Shown here: positions 1 to 8,788 of the stretch, piece after piece | Layout of the letters: every line of letters begins with the position of its first letter | How positions within the stretch are numbered: the stretch's first letter is position 1 | Origin: Alphaproteobacteria bacterium | GTDB lineage: Bacteria > Pseudomonadota > Alphaproteobacteria > UBA8366 > GCA-2717185 | Reading direction: 5' to 3' | NCBI GenBank assembly: GCA_021774435.1 | Contig: JAJFJB010000297.1 | Location: 1 to 64,000 of the forward strand | Length of the DNA stretch: 64,000 nt | Position numbers and translations under genes: made by a program | Notes under the pieces: model-generated | What the model was told of the DNA's origin: nothing | What the model saw: only the letters and a program-made list of their open reading frames with translations | Database searches by the model: none

Positions 1-36
1 CAGGAGATTTCGGTCACAACAAGGAGTTGCAATGCG

Positions 37-2058
37 TCATGCCGCGAGAGGCCTCGTTGCAGCTTCAAGCCATCGCCGCGTATCGTCATCTAATCCGTCG
101 GACAGTTTTGCAAGAACCTCGCGGTGATAATCATCAAGCCAGGTAATTTCCGTTCCGTCCATCAGCGACAAATCGACTAATTCGCGATCAATGGGGGCGA
201 AGGTCAGTGTTTCAAATTCAAACATTTTCCGTTCGGCTCCAGCAAGCGCCTGGCAAGGCACAACGGTCACCAAATTTTCAATGCGAATGCCATAATCATC
301 CGTCTTGTAATACCCCGGTTCGTTCGAAACGATCATCCCTTCGCGCAACGCAACCGAATTCGGCGCCTTGGATATCCGATGCGGCCCTTCATGCACGCTG
401 AGATAGCTTCCTACGCCGTGGCCCGTGCCATGATCAAAATCGAGGCCTGCCTGCCAAAGCGCATGCCGGGCTAACGTGTCCAACTGCGACCCCGATGTTC
501 CCTCCGGAAAGCGTGCCGTCGCGATAGCGATATGTCCTTTAAGTACGCGGGTAAAACGATCTTTCATTTCCGCGGTCGGCGTTCCCACCGCGATGGTCCG
601 TGTCACATCGGTCGTCCCATCGAGATATTGCGCACCGGAGTCGACCAGATAAAGCTCTCCCCGTTTCATATGGCGATCGGTTTTAGACGAAACCTTGTAA
701 TGAACGATCGCACCGTTCGGTCCCGAGCCGGAGATCGTATCAAAACTGAGATCACGAATTAGCTCTCCTTCATTGCGGAACGCCGCCAGCTTGTCAGCCG
801 CTTCGATCTCCGTCAGCGCACCGGACGGCGCCGTCTCCTCAAACCAGGCGAGAAACCGCGTGAGCGCGGCACCATCGCGCTGATGCGCGTTGCGGGCACC
901 GGCAATTTCCACGGCGTTCTTGCAGGCTTTCGGTAATGCGCAAGGATCCCCGGCAGTCGAAATGCGCGCGCCGCCAGCTTGCAGCCTATCGAACACCAAA
1001 GCGGCCGCACTCGAAGAGTCGACCCGAACCGTTTGCCCTTCCAGTTGCTCAAGCGCATCGGGAAACGCATCGACATTCTCAACAGAAACGCCATTGCCTA
1101 AATGCGCCCCCAACCCAGGTGATAATTTTCGCGGATCGACAAACCAGTCGACCGCACCTGATTTGTGCACGATGACGAAGGAAAGCGGCATCGGCGCACG
1201 CGGCACATCGCCACCGCGCACATTGAGCAGCCACGCGACGGAATCTGGCGCCGTTATAACGGCCGCATCACAGCCGTCGGTTCGCAATATCGCGCCGATT
1301 TGCTCCCGCTTATCGGCTGCGGATTTTCCGGCAAATTCGAGCGAATGCGGCACGATGGGTGAAATCGGTGCTGCGGGCTGGCCAGCCCAAACCGCATCGA
1401 CAGGGTTGTCGTCCACGGCGACAAGACTACCGCCCGCCTTCTCCACCGCTTTACGCAGCGCCACAACGGCGTTCTCCGCGTGCAGCCACGAATCATAGCC
1501 AAGCTTGCCGCCTTTTGGCAAAGCTTCGGCAATCCACTTTGTCGCCGGCGTATCGATCAAATGTTTTGGTTCGAGCAAATTAGTGTCGACCTGCGTACGT
1601 ACCTGCAGCGTATAGCGGCCATCGACGAAGATGGCCGCCCGGTCGGCCAGAATGACGGCAAGACCCGCCGAACCGGAAAACCCGGTCAGCCAACGCAGGC
1701 GGTCGTCACGGGGCGGCACATATTCACCCTGATGTGCATCCGTTCTGGGCACGATGAAGCCATCCAAACCGCGGCTGTCGAGTTCCTCGCGCAAGGCGCC
1801 GACCCTATCGGGCAAAGGCGGATCCTCGGGCACTTCGGCCACAATTACGGCCTTCAGCGCCAATAACTGGTCGCGCAGGGACGCCGGCAAATCAGGTGCG
1901 ATCAATTCAATCCACACATCCGGTTGTTTGCCCTGTGGGGCACCTGCGACGCCCGCGACAAGCGCGCGCACCGCATCGATACCAATCGAAACGCCGGCTG
2001 CCTTTAGCTGCTGCGCGAGTGCTTCGTCCCCGCCATAGGCCGATACCTCAACCACCAT
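37..2058 (-). CDS. pepP: Xaa-Pro aminopeptidase (M24B family)
   Basis: Cytoplasmic metallopeptidase that removes an N-terminal residue preceding proline. Two creatinase-type N-terminal domains come first (about residues 80-380), then the pita-bread catalytic domain. All five dinuclear-metal ligands of the family are visible: D473 and D484 (in LVDSGAQYLDGTTDVTR), H547 (GTGHGVG), E580 (SNEPGYY) and E594. The protein is 673 residues, longer than the roughly 600 usual for this three-domain form; the extra length is a polar N-terminal stretch of about 75 residues. The ATG at 2058 is kept because no clearly better start is visible, but a shorter form is possible. It stands alone on this strand, upstream of the DUF1127 duplication. 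Sure of the family; exact substrate preference is inference. Confidence 0.93.
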   Translation of the reverse strand: MVVEVSAYGGDEALAQQLKAAGVSIGIDAVRALVAGVAGAPQGKQPDVWIELIAPDLPASLRDQLLALKAVIVAEVPEDPPLPDRVGALREELDSRGLDGFIVPRTDAHQGEYVPPRDDRLRWLTGFSGSAGLAVILADRAAIFVDGRYTLQVRTQVDTNLLEPKHLIDTPATKWIAEALPKGGKLGYDSWLHAENAVVALRKAVEKAGGSLVAVDDNPVDAVWAGQPAAPISPIVPHSLEFAGKSAADKREQIGAILRTDGCDAAVITAPDSVAWLLNVRGGDVPRAPMPLSFVIVHKSGAVDWFVDPRKLSPGLGAHLGNGVSVENVDAFPDALEQLEGQTVRVDSSSAAALVFDRLQAGGARISTAGDPCALPKACKNAVEIAGARNAHQRDGAALTRFLAWFEETAPSGALTEIEAADKLAAFRNEGELIRDLSFDTISGSGPNGAIVHYKVSSKTDRHMKRGELYLVDSGAQYLDGTTDVTRTIAVGTPTAEMKDRFTRVLKGHIAIATARFPEGTSGSQLDTLARHALWQAGLDFDHGTGHGVGSYLSVHEGPHRISKAPNSVALREGMIVSNEPGYYKTDDYGIRIENLVTVVPCQALAGAERKMFEFETLTFAPIDRELVDLSLMDGTEITWLDDYHREVLAKLSDGLDDDTRRWLEAATRPLAA

Positions 2059-2166
2059 GCAACCTCTCCCTTACAACGCAAAATTGCCCGTAAGCTCTTA
2101 TCACAGCCCCGCATCCGAGACAGCGGTTTTGATGCCCCGACAAAACTGGGCCCATGCGCGCATAAC

Positions 2167-2583
2167 AATGCTGCACTGCAATAAAAACAGCAGACGTTTT
2201 TCGATCGCAAACATATATAGGCTACAAGCGACAAGCCAATGGCTTGTTAAGAGATTGTTAATAAAAATGAAAATGGAGCGATCTAATGACTGGATTATCC
2301 GCACGAAATGGCAGAAAACACGTGTCGACCGGATTATTCCGCACGATCGGGCACACAATTAGTGAAATGCTCGTCCGCTATCAGCGGCGCGAAATTGAGG
2401 CCGCGCGTTCAAGGCAATGGTTTTAAGCCATAAGAGCAAAGACGCTCATGAGCCTCATGCAATGCTGCACTGCATTAAACGCAACTGGCGTTTACCGAAC
2501 GCAAACATATATCGGTTACAAGTTGCAAGGACATGACTTGTACCCAATTGTTAATAAACGTTAAAATGGAGTAAACTGATGAC
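2167..2583 (+). repeat. Tandem duplication of a DUF1127 promoter, leader and gene start
   Basis: The roughly 120 bases before the two DUF1127 starts align over their whole length: 2167-2286 and 2461-2579. Shared blocks in the same order include aatgctgcactgca, gcaaacatatat, a ttacaag/ctacaag motif, attgttaataaa and aaaatggag just before each ATG. The two starts are 293 bases apart, so promoter, leader and coding start were copied as a unit. The A+T-rich conserved block about 70 bases before each ATG is the likely promoter region. Seen directly; promoter assignment is inference. Confidence 0.75.
2286..2426 (+). CDS. Truncated DUF1127-family small protein (first tandem copy)
   Basis: 46-codon frame starting MTGLSARNGRKH and ending RSRQWF. 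It matches the neighbouring DUF1127 protein residue by residue over the first 36 positions (STGLFRTIGHTISEM against STGVFRAVGHAISEL), then diverges and stops. It therefore lacks the family core, the segment around LSALDDHLLEDIGVRR. Its leader is also a copy of the neighbour's leader, so it is probably still transcribed. DUF1127 proteins are short arginine-rich RNA-associated proteins in alphaproteobacteria; this copy keeps only the variable N-terminal part. It may be a decayed duplicate or a shortened peptide with its own use. Confidence 0.6.
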   Translation: MTGLSARNGRKHVSTGLFRTIGHTISEMLVRYQRREIEAARSRQWF

Positions 2584-2827
2584 CGCGATATCGGCGCAAA
2601 CCGGCGCAAAACCTGCATCGACGGGAGTTTTTCGCGCGGTTGGACACGCAATCAGCGAATTGTTTGTCGCCTATCGGCGGCGGCAGACGATGCATGAATT
2701 ATCGGCGCTCGACGACCACCTGCTCGAAGATATCGGCGTTCGCCGCACCGAGCTCTCCGCGGTGTCAATGTCGGCAGACGGCAAGGTGCAAAACGACTTG
2801 CATGTGCCCCGTCACCAGATCGGTTGA
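2579..2827 (+). CDS. DUF1127 domain small protein
   Basis: 82-residue protein with the typical DUF1127 core at about residues 33-60 (YRRRQTMHELSALDDHLLEDIGVRR), preceded by a variable N-terminus and followed by a 22-residue tail. Members of this family in alphaproteobacteria are small basic proteins linked to sRNA and mRNA turnover and to phosphate or stress physiology; no role can be assigned here. Start ATG 2579 follows an aaaatggag sequence with a weak Shine-Dalgarno match. It is the complete second member of a tandem duplication, the first copy being shortened. It converges on prmA with a 43-base gap. Confidence 0.85.
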   Translation: MTAISAQTGAKPASTGVFRAVGHAISELFVAYRRRQTMHELSALDDHLLEDIGVRRTELSAVSMSADGKVQNDLHVPRHQIG

Positions 2828-2870
2828 TTTAACACGTCGTGGCGAGCGGCTGGTTAGGGCATATTTCACT

Positions 2871-3743
2871 CTAAACCCGCCGCCGCGCCATGATGAGTGT
2901 GTGCCATCCCTCGACGGGAATTCGGCGTATCAAGGCTAACCCCTGGCGGCCGTAAGCGTTGCGAACGGCATTCTCCTGATGCGCTAACAAGCCGGACAGA
3001 ACAACCACACCACCTGGGGCGACCTGTTGGCACAATGGCCGCGACAGCGCGACCAGAGGCTTGGCGAGAATATTTGCGGCAATCAGGTCATAAGGTCCCG
3101 TGCGATGAATTTCGCGATCCGAAAAACCGTTGCTGCACCGGGTCTGAACGTACAGTGAAAGCCGGTTTATCTGGGCATTTTCACGTGCCACCGCCACGGA
3201 CTGCGGATCGATATCGGCTGCAAGCACAGTACGGCGCCATGTTGCAGCCATTGCCAGCGCCAAGACCCCCGATCCACAGCCCAGATCCAGCGGCTTTTCA
3301 AAGCGACGGCACCTTGCCAGCCAATCCAAGGCCAAAAGGCAGCTTTTTGTCGTTGCGTGCTCTCCAGTGCCAAAGGCTGCACCGGCATCAAGCGTCAAAC
3401 CAATCGCGCCAAACGGTGTCGGGCCCTCGAAATGCGACGGCCGTATGAAATACCGCCCGGCCCGCAAAGGCTGAAATGTCCGCTGGTTCTCCGCAACCCA
3501 ATCGATATTGGGTAAAGGAACGCACGAAAATTCAGGTTCTGGAACACCTGCCTGTACCGCCGCGATGGCCAAGATGGCTGCGCAGTCGGCGTGGGACGGC
3601 ATGTCCGGCGCGTAACCTTCGACCCGCCAAAGCGAGCTGTCGGGAATTTCGAACGACGCGACGGCGGCACAAAGCGACTCAATGGCCTCCGCAAAAAGCT
3701 CTGCAGCAGACGCTGGGACAATGACTTCCAGTTTCCAGCTCAC
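2871..3743 (-). CDS. prmA: 50S ribosomal protein L11 methyltransferase
   Basis: 290-residue class I SAM-dependent methyltransferase. PrmA methylates the N-terminal amine and lysines of ribosomal protein L11 in the cytoplasm. The substrate-recognition domain occupies about residues 1-95. The SAM-binding domain begins with the PrmA-typical GAAFGTGEHATT (121-132), then motif I LDLGCGSGV (152-160) and a later YDLIAANILAKP, which matches the family's catalytic NPF/NIL-type segment. Start is GTG at 3743. It lies 12 bases downstream of the helicase gene on the same strand, so the two are probably co-transcribed. Length is normal. Confidence 0.92.
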   Translation of the reverse strand: MSWKLEVIVPASAAELFAEAIESLCAAVASFEIPDSSLWRVEGYAPDMPSHADCAAILAIAAVQAGVPEPEFSCVPLPNIDWVAENQRTFQPLRAGRYFIRPSHFEGPTPFGAIGLTLDAGAAFGTGEHATTKSCLLALDWLARCRRFEKPLDLGCGSGVLALAMAATWRRTVLAADIDPQSVAVARENAQINRLSLYVQTRCSNGFSDREIHRTGPYDLIAANILAKPLVALSRPLCQQVAPGGVVVLSGLLAHQENAVRNAYGRQGLALIRRIPVEGWHTLIMARRRV

Positions 3744-3755
3744 GGCAAGCCTGTA

Positions 3756-6047
3756 TCAGGGCTTCGAGACAAAGGCCGCGATGACCCGCTTTTCACCGGC
3801 CTTGTCAAAATCGATGGTGAGCTTGTCGCCGTCGATGGTTCGAATGCGGCCCATACCGAATTTCTGATGAAAACAACGATCACCGCGTGCAAACGGAACT
3901 TCCGATTCCGATAGCGGCTCCGCCGTTGCCTCTATGAATTTGACGCCCGGCCCGCGTTCCTGATAACGCCGCCACCCCGGGCCACCTTCCGTGCGCCTGG
4001 AGCCACCATCAAATCCGAAAGCCGACTGCCGCTCGGACAGGCCGCCCGATCCGCCGCCGAACAGGCCCGGGTCGGTCGTAACCTCGATACTGTCTGCTGG
4101 AAGCTCGCTCACAAAGCGCGACGGAATCGCACTTACCCACTGGTTATAAATCCGCCGGCTCGCGGCGTGCGTAATGGTCACATGCCTGCGGGCGCGCGTG
4201 ATGCCGACATAGGCGAGCCGCCGCTCCTCCTCCAAACCGGCGGCACCGCTTTGATCGATTGCGCGCTGATGCGGGAAAAGCTCCTCCTCCCATCCCGGCA
4301 GGAACACCGTATCGAATTCCGCGCCCTTGGCACTGTGCAAGGTCATGAGGTTGACCATGTCCTGGCCCGCCGCCTCGGTGTTTTCCATCACAAGGCTAAC
4401 ATGTTCGAGAAACCCACCAAGGCTTTCGAACTCCGCCATGGCGGGGATCAGTTCCTTCAGATTTTCCAACTTCCCAGGGGCTTCGGGTTTCTTGCTCAAC
4501 ATCCACATTTCCGTATAGCCGGATTCGTCAAGGACGGTTTCCGCCAGCTCCGTATGCGGCAAACCATCCGACATGCGCTGCCAGCGTTGAAAATCCGCCA
4601 GAATATCGCCCAGCTTCCGGCGTGCTTGCGGCCGTAACTCATCAGTTTCCACAATCCGCAGACCTGCGGAAAACAAGGAACACCCTTCGATACGGGCAAG
4701 ACCGTGCAGCGCCTGCAAGGTGGTCTTGCCGACCCCGCGCGCCGGTTTGTTGATGATCCTCTCGAAGGCGAGATCGTCTTCAGACTGATGGATCAATCGA
4801 AAATAGGCCAGCGCATCGCGAATTTCCTCACGCTCGTAAAATCGCGGACCGCCGATGACGCGGTAGGGAACCCCCAAGGTGATGAAGCGTTCTTCGAATT
4901 CGCGGGTTTGAAACCCGGCCCGCACCAGAATCGCAATCTCATCGAGCCTGTGCTTCTGGCGATGCAGCGCCTCGACCTCCTCGCCGATGAAGCGGGCCTC
5001 TTCTTCGCCATCCCAAACGCCGCGCACAATGACCTTGTCGCCCTCATTGGTATCGGTCCACAGCGTCTTACCGAAACGCCCTTCGTTATGCGCGATAAGG
5101 CCGGAGGCGGCGGCAAGAATATGCGGCGTCGAACGGTAGTTGCGTTCCAGCCGGATCACCTTGGCACCAGGGAAATCCGTCTCGAAACGAAGGATGTTGC
5201 CGACTTCCGCACCGCGCCAGCCATAGATCGACTGATCGTCATCGCCAACACAGCAGATATTGCGGTGATGTTGGGCGAGAAGGCGCAGCCAGAGATATTG
5301 TGCGACGTTGGCATCCTGGTATTCGTCGACCAGGATGTAGCGGAACAGCCGCTGGAAGTCGGCAAGGACGTCCGCGTTTTCCATGAACAGCGTCAGACAG
5401 TGCAGCAACAAATCGCCAAAGTCGGCCGCATTAAGCGCTTTCAGCCGCTCTTGATATTGCACGTACAGGGCAACGGCCCGGCCATTGGCAAACTCACCGC
5501 CATCATCCGCCGGCACCTTATCTGGCGTCAGCCCCTTATCCTTCCAGCGCTGAATAATCCCCGACAGTACACGCGCCGGCCAGCGCTTCTCGTCTATGTG
5601 TTCCGCCTCGAGAAGCTGTTTCAGCAACCGGACCTGATCGTCCGTATCGAGGATCGTAAAATTCGACTTCAACCCCACCAATTCCGCATGGCGGCGCAAG
5701 ATACGAACACCCAATGAATGGAAGGTGCCGAGCCATAAACCTTCCGTCGCCGGGCCGACAAAGTTTGCGACCCGATCCCGCATCTCATGCGCCGCCCGGT
5801 TGGTGAAGGTAACCGACAAAATCTGATAAGGCTTGGCACGGCCGGTATAGAGCAGTTGGGCCAGCCGCGTCGTCAGAACGCGGGTCTTCCCGGTTCCCGC
5901 ACCGGCCAACACCAGGACAGGACCGTCCAGCGCATCGACCGCTTCACGCTGTGCCTCGTTAAGCGCATCCAGCCACGGCGCCGGCCGGGCTACGGGCGGC
6001 GGCGGTGCATCAAACTCCAGCGGGTCGCCGGCAAAGGGATCAGTCAT
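3756..6047 (-). CDS. pcrA/uvrD: UvrD/PcrA-type ATP-dependent DNA helicase
   Basis: Superfamily 1A 3'-5' DNA helicase acting in nucleotide-excision and mismatch repair. Visible motifs in order: Walker A GAGTGKT (49-55), motif Ia SVTFTNRAAHEMRDRV, Walker B DEYQD, motif III QSIYGWRGAEV, motif IV RNYRS, motif V LMTLHSAKGAEFDTVF and motif VI YVGITRARRH. The C-terminal tail GDRCFHQKFGMGRI is the PcrA-type polymerase-interaction/Tudor-like segment. The frame is open to 6344, but that extension overlaps the divergent gene at 6226 and reads as non-protein. ATG 6047 (MTDPFAGDP) gives 763 residues, the expected length. Probably an operon with prmA. Confidence 0.93.
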   Translation of the reverse strand: MTDPFAGDPLEFDAPPPPVARPAPWLDALNEAQREAVDALDGPVLVLAGAGTGKTRVLTTRLAQLLYTGRAKPYQILSVTFTNRAAHEMRDRVANFVGPATEGLWLGTFHSLGVRILRRHAELVGLKSNFTILDTDDQVRLLKQLLEAEHIDEKRWPARVLSGIIQRWKDKGLTPDKVPADDGGEFANGRAVALYVQYQERLKALNAADFGDLLLHCLTLFMENADVLADFQRLFRYILVDEYQDANVAQYLWLRLLAQHHRNICCVGDDDQSIYGWRGAEVGNILRFETDFPGAKVIRLERNYRSTPHILAAASGLIAHNEGRFGKTLWTDTNEGDKVIVRGVWDGEEEARFIGEEVEALHRQKHRLDEIAILVRAGFQTREFEERFITLGVPYRVIGGPRFYEREEIRDALAYFRLIHQSEDDLAFERIINKPARGVGKTTLQALHGLARIEGCSLFSAGLRIVETDELRPQARRKLGDILADFQRWQRMSDGLPHTELAETVLDESGYTEMWMLSKKPEAPGKLENLKELIPAMAEFESLGGFLEHVSLVMENTEAAGQDMVNLMTLHSAKGAEFDTVFLPGWEEELFPHQRAIDQSGAAGLEEERRLAYVGITRARRHVTITHAASRRIYNQWVSAIPSRFVSELPADSIEVTTDPGLFGGGSGGLSERQSAFGFDGGSRRTEGGPGWRRYQERGPGVKFIEATAEPLSESEVPFARGDRCFHQKFGMGRIRTIDGDKLTIDFDKAGEKRVIAAFVSKP

Positions 6048-6225
6048 GGCATGGTCATCAATTCGACATGGAATATTGAATATAGGGGAGAGTCGGCTTT
6101 CAGGAAATGGCAACACCACCAAGCCATCTTCCATACCCCGCAATTTTCCATAGCATTGGGGATCGCCCAAAGAACGTGCTAGCTTACTAAGCGGGGGGAG
6201 TGAGTCATTTAACGATGGAGGCTGC

Positions 6226-7245
6226 ATGAATTTGCGCACCATAGGAACTCGAATCACCCGGAAAACACTTGCCATTACGGCGACATGCTTGGCGTTCCTG
6301 TTTACCGTCGGCGCCGCTAATGCCCAAAACACGGTCGAAGACATACTAAGCGCCGTCGTCCGGGTTCAGACGGAAATCGACGCCACCGCACGGACGGCCG
6401 GAACACTAGGCTCGGAGCGCGATGGCCACGGCGTCGTCATCGATTCGAGCGGCTTGGTGTTGACAATCGGCTATCTGATTCTGGAATCTTCGTCGGTTCT
6501 GGTGACCGGACCCGATGGTGTGGCTCTGCCCGCAAGCGTAGTTGCCTATGACAGTGAAACCGGCTTTGGTCTTGTCAGAACGCAGCAGCCGATCCGCGTC
6601 CGTCCGATGCGCCTCGGCGATTCAGCGCAGTTAAACGAAGGGACCGGGGTCATTGTTGCCGGCTTCGGGGGACGGCGAAACACCATTCGCGCGAAGGTCG
6701 TCGCGCGTCGCGAATTCGCGGGATACTGGGAATACCTTCTGCCGAATGCCATCTTCACGCAGCCTCCATTTCCTGTGTTCGGCGGTGCGGCGCTTATCAA
6801 TCATGAAGGTCAGCTCGTCGGCATCGGCTCCTTGGTTGTCGGCGATGCGAAACAAGGCGCCGGCGTGAACCCCGGCAATATGTTCATCCCGATTAACGCG
6901 TTGAAACCGATCCTTGGCGGATTAATTGACAGCGGGCGAGCGGACAGACCGGCACGGCCATGGATTGGCGTCTACACCGAAGAAGTCCGCCGGCGCATTT
7001 TCGTGACACGCTTGGCTTCCGAGGGACCTGGTGCCGCGGCGGGCGTTAGGATCGGTGATATCATCGTATCGGTTGGCGGCAAATCCGTGTCGAGCATGCC
7101 GGACTTTTATCGCAAGTTATGGTCGCTCGGGGCTCCAGGTGTCGAGGTTCCAGTGACGGTGTTACGGCAATCGGGCGGCATCGAAACGCTGACACTGTAT
7201 TCGCGTGACCGGTACGGATGGTACCGAACGGGCAAGGGAAACTAA
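6226..7245 (+). CDS. HtrA-like exported protein with PDZ domain, catalytically dead
   Basis: 339 residues with an N-terminal signal sequence (basic start, hydrophobic 14-30, cleavage near ANA-Q at 33), so periplasmic. The trypsin-like fold of DegP/HtrA is recognisable from GHGVVIDSSGLVLT (67-80) to FGGAALINHEGQLVGIGS (185-202), followed by a PDZ domain at about 245-330. All three catalytic positions are changed. The histidine of TNNHV is Y83, the aspartate of the DPRTDLAV-type motif is G113, and the serine of GNSGG is F185. The fold and PDZ domain remain, so it may bind peptides or act as a chaperone or regulator instead of cleaving. Start ATG 6226 has ggagg at 5-base spacing. It converges on the next gene with a 9-base gap. 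Confidence 0.85.
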   Translation: MNLRTIGTRITRKTLAITATCLAFLFTVGAANAQNTVEDILSAVVRVQTEIDATARTAGTLGSERDGHGVVIDSSGLVLTIGYLILESSSVLVTGPDGVALPASVVAYDSETGFGLVRTQQPIRVRPMRLGDSAQLNEGTGVIVAGFGGRRNTIRAKVVARREFAGYWEYLLPNAIFTQPPFPVFGGAALINHEGQLVGIGSLVVGDAKQGAGVNPGNMFIPINALKPILGGLIDSGRADRPARPWIGVYTEEVRRRIFVTRLASEGPGAAAGVRIGDIIVSVGGKSVSSMPDFYRKLWSLGAPGVEVPVTVLRQSGGIETLTLYSRDRYGWYRTGKGN

Positions 7246-7254
7246 GGCTGCGGT

Positions 7255-8706
7255 CTATTCGGCTTGGTACTCATCCGGAAGAAATTCGGGTACGGGAAGC
7301 TCTAGTATCTTTTCGACATGCGTGTCGGCATCGGCGCGGACCAAATCACGGCAAAGTGCGCGAACCAAGCGGGGTACGCCATGGCTCAAACTTGTCGTTT
7401 CCGATGACCCTCGTCCATTGCTCACGGATCCAGCCCAATTATAAAGATGGATATCCGCCAGATAGGGCGCCGCTCCGGGCGTCTTTTCGATCAATTGGAA
7501 ATCGCTGCCGAGGTAGGGAAATGCGCCAGCAGCATTACTTTCCTGACCCGCCGGCGGTGTATATCGATCTCGCCACAACGCAATTTGATCCGCGAAGCTT
7601 GAAAGTTCCGGCCGTGCTGCCGCCACCATCTCAAACCCGGCACCGATAAGGGCATAATCCGCGCGGTATTGCCGATCCGCGGTTTCGATCACGATTTCAT
7701 CGCCCGCCATACCGACCGATTGCCAGGCCGCATTGAGGTGGATCGAAAAGTTCTTGTGCCGCGTGGAACGCTGCAACGTTTCACGAATGATCGATACAGA
7801 GCGTTTCATCAGCTCTGCCATAACGCGCCACTTATCAGCATCGTCCAGGTCGACGTAATGATGCAAGACACCCGGGTAATTGATCTGCTTGAAGCGGTTA
7901 TAGCGATACAATTCGGAGCCGCGGCAAAACAAGTCGACTTTCCCGGCGCCCGCTTCCAACGCGGTCCCCGCATAATCAAACGCCGACGAAGCCGCCCCCA
8001 ACACAGCCACGTGCTTGCCCTTCAGCGAATCAAAATCTACTACTTCAGCACAGTGTGCATAACGCTCCGGTGGCAAACCCTCGCGGACCATTTCCGGGAT
8101 GAATGCGTGCCCGAACCCATCCATACCGGTCGCCAGAACCAATTTTCGAGTCGTCAAAAAACCCGAACTTCCGGCCCGATCAAGGTGGAGCCGGAAACCA
8201 CCATCGCACGGTTCGACCCGTGTGATCTGAACGTCATTCTCAATCGGCAAATCGACCTGTTCGCGATACCACAACAAGTAACCCATCCACAGGCCTGTGG
8301 GGATTTTATAGATCGCCTGATATGCCTCTTCACCATAGGCCGCCTCGTGCCACGCCCGGAACGTCAGATCGGCTATTCCACCCTCGGGACCAGGAACATC
8401 TTTGGGTGACCGCAATGTTTCCATGCGGGCAAAGGTCCGCCAAGGTCCTTCCTGTCCCTTCGGTGCCGCGTCGAGCAGCGAAATATTGGTGACACCGTCC
8501 CGCTTCAACGCGAATCCAATGGCGAGACCTGCTTGCCCCGCCCCCGCGATCACAATATCGCGGTCGATCCCGTCGCGTGGCGGCACCCAATCGGCCGGAC
8601 AGTCACCCAAATATTCCAGCGCTCGGGAAACACAGGCTTCCAACGCCGCGAGACGTTCAGCAGCGTCGGGCAATAACTGATTTGGCATTCTGTGAGTTCC
8701 GCTCAT
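7255..8706 (-). CDS. FAD/NAD(P)-dependent flavin monooxygenase
   Basis: 483-residue flavoprotein oxygenase. The FAD Rossmann motif is IVIAGAGQAGLAIG (about 51-64) and the NADPH motif HVAVLGAASSAFDYAG sits mid-protein. The second motif departs from the usual GxGxSG. It belongs to the broad flavin-containing monooxygenase/lysine hydroxylase group; substrate unknown. It is the last gene of the minus arm of the divergent catabolic cluster, 82 bases after the Rieske gene. Start ATG 8706 has no convincing Shine-Dalgarno; ATG 8688 (MPNQ) with a ggaa upstream is an alternative. Confidence 0.82.
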   Translation of the reverse strand: MSGTHRMPNQLLPDAAERLAALEACVSRALEYLGDCPADWVPPRDGIDRDIVIAGAGQAGLAIGFALKRDGVTNISLLDAAPKGQEGPWRTFARMETLRSPKDVPGPEGGIADLTFRAWHEAAYGEEAYQAIYKIPTGLWMGYLLWYREQVDLPIENDVQITRVEPCDGGFRLHLDRAGSSGFLTTRKLVLATGMDGFGHAFIPEMVREGLPPERYAHCAEVVDFDSLKGKHVAVLGAASSAFDYAGTALEAGAGKVDLFCRGSELYRYNRFKQINYPGVLHHYVDLDDADKWRVMAELMKRSVSIIRETLQRSTRHKNFSIHLNAAWQSVGMAGDEIVIETADRQYRADYALIGAGFEMVAAARPELSSFADQIALWRDRYTPPAGQESNAAGAFPYLGSDFQLIEKTPGAAPYLADIHLYNWAGSVSNGRGSSETTSLSHGVPRLVRALCRDLVRADADTHVEKILELPVPEFLPDEYQAE

Positions 8707-8788
8707 TCGAACCGAAGCGCGGCAGCATAAAGGTAATCATATAGGGGCGCCAACGCTCGAGAGCGAAAACAGATGATACAAATCGTCG

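Noticed and set aside
4704-5717. Long open frame of 337 codons on the plus strand inside the helicase gene
   Set aside because: Lies entirely opposite a helicase with all motifs intact; the translation has no recognisable domain and reflects codon bias in a G+C-rich genome.
6048-6344. N-terminal extension of the helicase frame
   Set aside because: Overlaps the divergent HtrA-like gene and is not protein-like; ATG 6047 gives the normal length and N-terminus.
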